A DNA stretch of 64,000 nt from assembly GCA_020736575.1 (NCBI GenBank), contig JAGPYM010000028.1:372001-436000 (forward strand), given 5' to 3'. Below are positions 57,692 to 64,000 of this stretch, in pieces; the stretch's first letter is position 1; each line of letters starts with the position of its first letter. Below the pieces are notes generated by a model. The model was not told the DNA's origin. It saw nothing but the letters and a program-made list of their open reading frames with translations, and did not search any database. The position numbers and the translations under genes were made by a program. This DNA is from Thelonectria olida (taxonomy: Eukaryota; Ascomycota; Sordariomycetes; Hypocreales; Nectriaceae).

Positions 57692-59420
57692 AAGATATCT
57701 TCTCACGAGTTTTTAGCGGCGTCGGGAGCAGCTCGGGCCGGACCTCTATGTGCACTACAAGAAGGATAGGTTTGGTTTTTCGCAGAAAGCGGTATTTGGA
57801 GGCCTTAATCACACCCGTGCCTCCTCCGAATCGATGGGCATTTTCCTACCTATTTATTTAACGAACCACCTTTGGCTACGTTGTCTTACGTTAGGCACCC
57901 CAAGCATATGCAGAATCGGGTTCACGAAATCTGGCCTGGTTGCTGGCGCAGCAGGTTCAACGGCAGTACAGTCCCTTTAGACCTAATAAACGGCCAGACC
58001 ATTTTCAGCGCCAATACGGCCGCGAAGGCCACATATAATGGCTTTCTCGGTGCAGCTGGCGTAAAAATCTCTTATAGGAGGGATGAGACTCCGCCTCGCA
58101 GCGGCGGAAAAGAATGTGGGTCCGTATCCGTATGTACCTGCGGAGTAGGTAAGGCACAATTTCTATATGCGCCGCAGTTTCGGTGGCTGTGTAAATGAGA
58201 ACTCTGTCAATTCTCAGCCCATTTTCAGCGTATGTTAACTCGAACAATTATTGTTGTTTCACTATATGTTCACATAGAACTCCTATAATAGTGATAGTAA
58301 GGATAGATTGGGTACGAGCTTGGCTAATCCTCCTTCTAGCTGGCGTTACTAGTATCACATAACTATTTGTCTTTCTTATCCGTTTATGTTGCGAAGCAGC
58401 TTAAGAAGCAATAAGCCTTTGTCTGCCACCTTAGTTATCTAAATACGACTTTGTATTTATTAGAGCCACTGCATAGGCCTATTAAATTGATAAATTCATT
58501 ATCGTTAAATATGCAAGAACTATGCGGTCATGCGATTTGGCCCAAGGAAACGCGTTCTTCGGCGACATTAAGGGACACGGGCTGTGTAACGGTTGTGCTA
58601 GACCGCTGTACCATAGGGCAAAAGATTGGTCAATAATCGCATTGGTTGCAATTACAGTGGCACACAACAGCTCTTTTAAGCCCTGCACAGTGGACCAGGC
58701 CGTGACAAGCTGGGCCAGTACGTTATCTAGAGCTTTTACCGAACTCCAGATGCCATTTTCCTCCTATTCCTTCCAGGAGGCTCGCTCGAGGGTCGACTAT
58801 ACAATAATCAAATGCAAGAATCTGGCAAATTCGTCAAGGTTAAAAAGTTGGAACCCATTAAGCTCGTAGAACGGTGCTTATCTTTCGCTGATAACCATAG
58901 GTAACTACATAACAAGGTGGAGAATTATCCAGTTTTGACCACCCTACTGTTCTATACATTGAGTCCCTTAAAGAGGCTTTGATTTGGATAATTGCGCCGG
59001 GAAACCCCTATATCTTATTTACAACCCTGCGGTTATAATTCTCAGCCATAGTGACTCTTTTGGCATGATAAGTCACATCAGAAGTACCACAACAAGCATT
59101 TAATACAATTGTAAGCAAGATAAATGTAACGGGCTGAGCCTGTTGGGGTCTCGGCTTGCACTCTCGACTAACCGAAAGACCCACATAAGCTCGAGAGCCA
59201 AGAAACTCCTCTCGCTTCCCCCTTTTACTTTCCTTTCCTTTCCTCCTTAGCTTTAGAATACTAGTTAGAGTCACCCAGCTAGTTGTCAGCATACTCAGTT
59301 GGACCGTTACAATAAATTGCTGGTTTGCTCTGAACTTTGGGGTCACGTAGGCAGCAATATGCATGCTTAAGGAAGTGAAGACTCAGGCGAGCAAGGGAAA
59401 ATGCTCGAGGGGGTTATATC
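57692..59420. other. Gene-poor stretch
   Basis: Short frames only. A Cys-containing frame near 58110-58190 has no support. No element boundaries are seen. Confidence 0.45.
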
Positions 59421-59612
59421 TGTTAGATTGGATCATGTACAGAGCATTGGACCGGGTGGTCACGCCATGGCGCCCGGGGCTGCATCAGGGCTTGGGGATG
59501 GCCTGACGTGGTTAGGAGGAGATGAACACTCAATCAATCACGGAGGACACCTCCTACAGAGAGAATACACACACATCAAGACCATCAAAGTGCCGTGCTA
59601 GCTTTCCGATAG
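59421..59612 (+). repeat. Dispersed repeat, LTR-like, copy 2
   Basis: It matches the minus-strand copy at 15322-15509 from the shared TGTTAGATTGG start to GTGCCGTGCTAGCTTT. About 190 bp further right lies the 3' end of the LINE. Confidence 0.65.
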
Positions 59613-59803
59613 TAACGATCTGGTCGGTTCCCAACTGTCGGACCCGGAAGATGTAAAGGGCCGGGCCGAAATAACGGGTTCAAATATGATGGAATTCACA
59701 AGGAAAATATGATGATTTTAGCCTCAAAGTGAGGGTATTCAATTGATCAGATGGTCGGCCCGTGAGCTGTTGTGATGATGTCTGTGTTGGGGGTTTGATT
59801 TGA

Positions 59804-62640
59804 TTTTATTCCGCCCGGGGGGATACACCCCATAAGGCCTTTGCGCTAAGCTGCTTGCGTTTCATACAGTTCTTCCATAATCACCCGAAGCCCCATAATT
59901 TTCCCTTCTCACTGACTGGTCCAATCTGGTGTATAATGCCGTGACAGGCCTGCTTGAAGGCCAATTTCTCCAAGTGTTCAGCATCCTATCCTCAGCAACT
60001 GAAGCACGGTCTGTCGAAATGAGATTGTGTGATGTTAGTAGGGTTTGGTCTGAATAGTTAGTATGCCTGCGGCTTCACGTCCATGTCAAGCCTCCCTGTT
60101 GCAATGGCAAATTTGATCGTCGCCCGTACTGCCTGCATGTCTGGCTCCCATTAGTCGCTGTCAGACACTGCCTTTCTTCCTAAAAAAGAAAGAGAGGTTT
60201 CCCATCTTTGTTTGTGAGCATTCCAGCATGCCTTCCCGTTGCGTTGTCCACTTTGTGCATCTGAATAGAAAATGCTCAACTGTCTCGGATGCTTGACCAC
60301 ACTCGCACGTATCCGATTCCACTGCACCGATGTTGTATAGAAAGCTGTTCAGTCTTGCCATTCCAGTGCGGAGCTGGACCAGCACCTCTGCTTCTTTCCT
60401 CTTCAGCGGGTCATATAGAGTACGGGTATGCTTGCCGGGTAGTGCCGTGTCTATCGTCTTCGAGTATTTCCCGACCCTTCCTAGCGGTGTTCTTGTTTGC
60501 CGCTGCTTGGTTATCGCTAGTCTTATCCTCGTAGATCTTGCCTGATATATTGGCACCCCTGGCCTGCACTCCCTTTCCGTGGCCTTCCGGGCTGCTGCTT
60601 TGGCTTTTGGTCCTAGGGCAAAGTCTTCTTCTCCTGCTGGAACCCACATCATCTGGAGGGAATTGCTCCCGTCTTCAAGCCGCTCAACATGGTCGTAGAT
60701 TTGCCGAATGGTCTGTTGGCCGGATTGTTGTCGCGGTCGCCGTATGGCTTCTAATGCGGAGCGGTTGCTCGTGATGACGGCTATACTCCGTCGACACAGT
60801 CCGGATGGCATGCATCTCAGCGCCATCTCTATAGCTCTCAGCTCGGCCATATACAGGTTCAGCTCCTCCCTAGACCCAAGAGTGATGGAGTAGCTGGCCA
60901 CTAGTTCGTCGGCATTGTTGAGGGCGGTATCTCGCACGACACCTCCCATGCCTACCATACCCTCTCTCTGCGAAGAGCAGGTGGCAATGACTATGCCATC
61001 CGCCTTACTTGCAGCTTCCATCGCCCTCTCCCGGTCAGGGTCGCATGACACCAATACACGGTTTCTCCATGGCGGTAGCGCGAACTCCCGAATGACCTCC
61101 ATTCGTTCAGGAGTCATTTCTCCTTGTGCCTGAGCGATCTTTTGCATGGGCGATGCGAATCGTCGATACGCCTTCACCTTCAGTGTAGCCAACGGGTGTG
61201 CCCTAGGAAGGGTCTGGAGGTTGATCCAAGACCTTGTTGCTGCCTGTGCATGCCGTTCCTGTACCGGTTGGATACTAGCTTCGGCCTCTGCCACCGCCAC
61301 TGCGATAGTCCGGAAAGCCCCTGTGATCGCCTGTGCTCCGACCAGCTGTGCCTTGCCCAACCAAGCTGTTTCTCTAACGCCGCATGAGTGCGCCCACACA
61401 TTAGATGCAAAGTCCATAGTGGGAGCCACTGTTGCTATGAATAGTTGTCTCGCCGTCCGCGGTGATAGCATTTTCAGTCTTCTCAGACACATGGCGGCCG
61501 TGAGCCCTTTTGCCGCGGCTCTAGCGATATGTTCCTTGTACCGTAGCTTCGCATCCATTACTACGCCCAGGATCTTTGCGTTGCTCTTGGGCTTGACTTC
61601 TTTTCCTTTGATCATGAATGGTGTGTCGCTAGCACGCGCGGCGTTTCTCGTGAAATGTACAATGACCGTTTTGTCTCCTTCGAAAGTCGCGCCGCTCCGC
61701 CTTTCCCAGTCCAGCGCTTCATTTATGATTGCCTGGATGCCTGCTCGGTTCGCCTCCGCCGTTGGCCCTGTCACCCATGCCGAGTAGTCGTCAATGAATG
61801 CAATTGAGCCGCCTCTCGCGTTGATTCTTCTTTGCACCAAGTCTGCATTGAAGAATAGGAACAACACCGGCGACAGCGGTGATCCTTGCGGGAGGCCCGC
61901 CTGCGGCAAAACCCGTTGCTGCGACGTGTGCCCATTTACCACCACGGCAGCCGATCGCCTAGAGCAGAAGGCATCAATGCATCTGACCAGCTCGCCAGAT
62001 ATGCCTCTCGCCTTCAGCCTCTCGAGTAGACGCTCCTTGAACACTCCATTGTAAGCGCCTTTGACGTCGAAGCTGATCAGACTGAGCACCCTGCTGGCCC
62101 TCCATGCCTTATAGATCTGCTCCTGCAACAACATCAGTGCCTGTTCGGCTGACCTTCGCTTCCTTGCCCCAAAGTGGTTTGCGGGTAGCAGTCCATAACT
62201 CTCCACTACATAGGAGATCCGTTCTGCAACGACTGCTTCGAGTATCTTGCCTAGTGTTGACAGCAACGATATCGGTCTCCATGCCTTAGCCACTGTGTAG
62301 TCTCCTTTGTCTGGCTTCTTCAGCGGGATGATCTTCGCGCTTCTCCATTGGTGAGGTACCACACCGTCCCTGAGGGACGTGTCGAAGAGGTGCAAAACGC
62401 GGTATCTAACTACTGGCCAAAGTTGTTTCCACACCATTGCCGGCAGGCCATCCTCTCCAGGCGCTTTCCAGGGTTTCGCTACTAGCACTTTTTCTTCAAC
62501 TTCCTCCATGGCGAGGTCCAACATGAGCACTTCCCTCCGTTGCGGTCGATCACCTTCATCTTCAATCCTGGCTGGCAACGGCGGGAAGAACGTGTTGTGG
62601 ATGCGGCCTTTTCCCACCTTTGACCCCGACCTCCTTAGTC
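59804..62640 (-). mobile_element. Tad-like LINE, 5'-truncated, with intact RT/RNase H frame
   Basis: Reading on the minus strand, the RT-RNase H ORF (62617-60161) is followed by a ~350-bp 3' untranslated tail ending near 59804, next to an A/T-rich stretch. The endonuclease domain and ORF1 are missing, as expected from 5' truncation. The 3' tail recurs at 10044-10232. Confidence 0.85.
60161..62617 (-). CDS. LINE reverse transcriptase - RNase H (ORF2, 5'-truncated)
   Basis: An 818-aa open frame. RT blocks: KAPGEDGLPAMVWK, AWRPISLLSTLGKILE, FDVKGAYNGV, LPQGSPLSPVLFLFF and the catalytic AFIDDYSAW (FIDD in place of the common Y/F-x-DD). An RNase H-like region follows (IVIATCSSQREGMVGMGGV, AELRAIEMALR, SNRSALEAI), though the first acidic position is unclear. 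The C-terminal zinc motif is CECGQASETVEHFLFRC. The long stop-free frame implies a young copy without RIP damage. It cannot move alone, because the endonuclease part is absent. Confidence 0.9.
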   Translation of the reverse strand: MGKGRIHNTFFPPLPARIEDEGDRPQRREVLMLDLAMEEVEEKVLVAKPWKAPGEDGLPAMVWKQLWPVVRYRVLHLFDTSLRDGVVPHQWRSAKIIPLKKPDKGDYTVAKAWRPISLLSTLGKILEAVVAERISYVVESYGLLPANHFGARKRRSAEQALMLLQEQIYKAWRASRVLSLISFDVKGAYNGVFKERLLERLKARGISGELVRCIDAFCSRRSAAVVVNGHTSQQRVLPQAGLPQGSPLSPVLFLFFNADLVQRRINARGGSIAFIDDYSAWVTGPTAEANRAGIQAIINEALDWERRSGATFEGDKTVIVHFTRNAARASDTPFMIKGKEVKPKSNAKILGVVMDAKLRYKEHIARAAAKGLTAAMCLRRLKMLSPRTARQLFIATVAPTMDFASNVWAHSCGVRETAWLGKAQLVGAQAITGAFRTIAVAVAEAEASIQPVQERHAQAATRSWINLQTLPRAHPLATLKVKAYRRFASPMQKIAQAQGEMTPERMEVIREFALPPWRNRVLVSCDPDRERAMEAASKADGIVIATCSSQREGMVGMGGVVRDTALNNADELVASYSITLGSREELNLYMAELRAIEMALRCMPSGLCRRSIAVITSNRSALEAIRRPRQQSGQQTIRQIYDHVERLEDGSNSLQMMWVPAGEEDFALGPKAKAAARKATERECRPGVPIYQARSTRIRLAITKQRQTRTPLGRVGKYSKTIDTALPGKHTRTLYDPLKRKEAEVLVQLRTGMARLNSFLYNIGAVESDTCECGQASETVEHFLFRCTKWTTQREGMLECSQTKMGNLSFFFRKKGSV

Positions 62641-64000
62641 AGCCCGGCTAGACCTGCCCCTTCCGTCTGACACCAACGGTAGACTAGACTGTTCTAGGTT
62701 TATGTTAGCAGAGAGATCAGGGCGTTAACGGTTCTGAGCAATAAACAAAGGTGTTGCGTCTGGTAATGTGCTCAAAGTAGATGAGTGTAACCAAGTTGTA
62801 TTGAAAGCTAAAGAGCTGTGTTCTATCTAGGGTGCTAAATGAATGTGTTTATATACTAAGGGTGTTTTCCTTGGCTCACGGTTGAGGGCCGTGATCCTCG
62901 TTCTGGATCACGATTGTGAGTGCGATCCAGGTGCCTGAATCACGATTGAGAAGGTGATTGGAAGGAAAAGTGGGGGCAGTTGGAGCGGGTTCCTGGCACG
63001 CGATGGGAGTGTTGTCGCGGGCTCGTGACAGTAGGGGTGTGCAGTGCTCTTTGAACCCTTATTTGAGCCCAGGCGTTTCCAATTCGTAACAAGCTCGAAT
63101 ATCACTGCGTCGGGCTAACGTTTGTGGGCTAGCAAGTACGCGCTAACTAACACCAACCTAGACAGTGACGTATTACTCTGGTAAGTGACGCCCACTGAAA
63201 CGGCGCTGGGGAAACAGGGCTGGCTTCGCTCAAGAACGCCACGACTCGTACGCCTTCGGCAGTTAATTCAGCACATGATATAGTTATACAACTTTCACAG
63301 ACATTGTAGTCAATGCTCCTTTTGCCAACTCCTCAAGATTTTTTTTGCAAACGTCGACAGATCTCCAGACCTAGAGAGTTACTTACTCACGGAAAACCAT
63401 TAGGTGGAAAGATCCCATGAGTATCCAACATGTTGCGCTTACAGGCTTCAACCTGGTAGCAGCCGGAAGAAAATATCAAAATCCGAGGTGCCTCGTCTTG
63501 CCAACTAACGTTGCGGGCATAATAGTGTCGGACGGAGGAGGATGCTCTGGCCGACATGACTAAGAAAGCGGCAAAAAGCAGGAAACCCCGCTTCCACAAG
63601 AACACAAACATCACATCTCTCCCAGAAGAACTGGTCAATTGAATAACCTCTCTTCGAGGCACATATCATAGTATATTTCCTGTGAACATCTTATCGATTG
63701 AACCCCTCAGCTTGTGCCGCTAGTTTTATCCGTGCGAGTCTGACACTAAGAATGCCTTGCCGGACATATTATTTGAGTTTCGCATTTGGAAAGCGGAGCC
63801 GTATAATGCGAGGCGGAAAATATTACTGAAGCGAGCCTACTCTGAACATGGGGTGGTTGATGCTCTCGCTTAGTGCTCGTTTAATTCTCGTTCAACCTCG
63901 CTCAGCTTAGTATCCAGCCCAGCCTAATCGAGCATTGTCCAACACGGACGAACCCAGGATCCCTCGGCATCGTTTCAGGACGATCCTTGGCTAGACCGTG
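62641..64000. other. Right end of window, no supported gene
   Basis: A minus-strand frame at 63387-63611 starts MFVFLWKRGFLLFAAFLVMSARAS, a plausible signal peptide, and ends at a GTGAGT donor (about 63389). It could be the first exon of a small secreted-protein gene, but I found no convincing second exon. Confidence 0.35.

Noticed and set aside
61146..61787. 213-aa plus-strand ORF inside the LINE
   Set aside because: Antisense shadow of the RT frame.

Overview
This is a gene-and-transposon mosaic from a filamentous ascomycete (Pezizomycotina, probably Sordariomycetes; species not determinable). Evidence: genes with 47-126 bp GT-AG introns, Zn2Cys6 regulators, RTA1-, PTH11- and UNC93-type membrane proteins, and fungal pogo, mariner, MULE and Tad-like LINE elements. 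The sequence shows no rRNA or tRNA gene that I can support.

Layout. 1-8.6 kb is mobile-element territory: a MULE transposase, an intact pogo/Fot1-like element with perfect 75-bp inverted repeats, and a LINE endonuclease fragment. 8.6-15.2 kb holds two short Zn2Cys6 regulators of the sterol-regulator (UPC2-like) type and two RTA1-like lipid-transporter genes, one a broken copy. 15.8-19.1 kb holds an HNH-domain gene and an orphan fungal gene. 20.4-23.7 kb is a block of decayed transposons (mariner-type and a second MULE).

23.8-50.4 kb is the centrepiece: eleven adjacent genes that together look like a complete pathway for eating bacterial cell wall. They are a secreted GH25 lysozyme, a secreted NamZ (DUF1343, exo-N-acetylmuramidase), a secreted NagZ-like GH3 hexosaminidase, a secreted AmiE-like serine hydrolase, gamma-glutamyltransferase, an M19 dipeptidase, an OPT oligopeptide transporter, an UNC93/MFS-type carrier, an ABCC transporter, a fused MurQ etherase-BadF-type sugar kinase, and a Zn2Cys6 regulator. 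The gene set mirrors the Bacillus murQ-murR-murP-amiE-nagZ-namZ recycling operon, but the genes carry fungal introns and are arranged as divergent pairs. All five divergent promoters carry a TCGGAGT motif, up to four copies in 46 bp, suggesting one regulon. The proposed flow is: lysozyme opens the polymer; NagZ and NamZ trim sugars; AmiE frees the stem peptide; GGT and dipeptidase attack the gamma-D-Glu and D-amino-acid bonds; OPT and the other carriers import products; the kinase-etherase fusion turns MurNAc into GlcNAc-6-phosphate and D-lactate. The AmiE-like gene has a one-base frameshift in a G run.

50.4-64 kb is again degenerate: an AT-rich island, a broken GH43 gene, a PTH11-like receptor, LINE ORF1 debris, an orphan ORF, an LTR-like repeat shared with 15.4 kb, and a 5'-truncated Tad-like LINE with a long open RT/RNase H frame whose 3' tail is also found at 10 kb.
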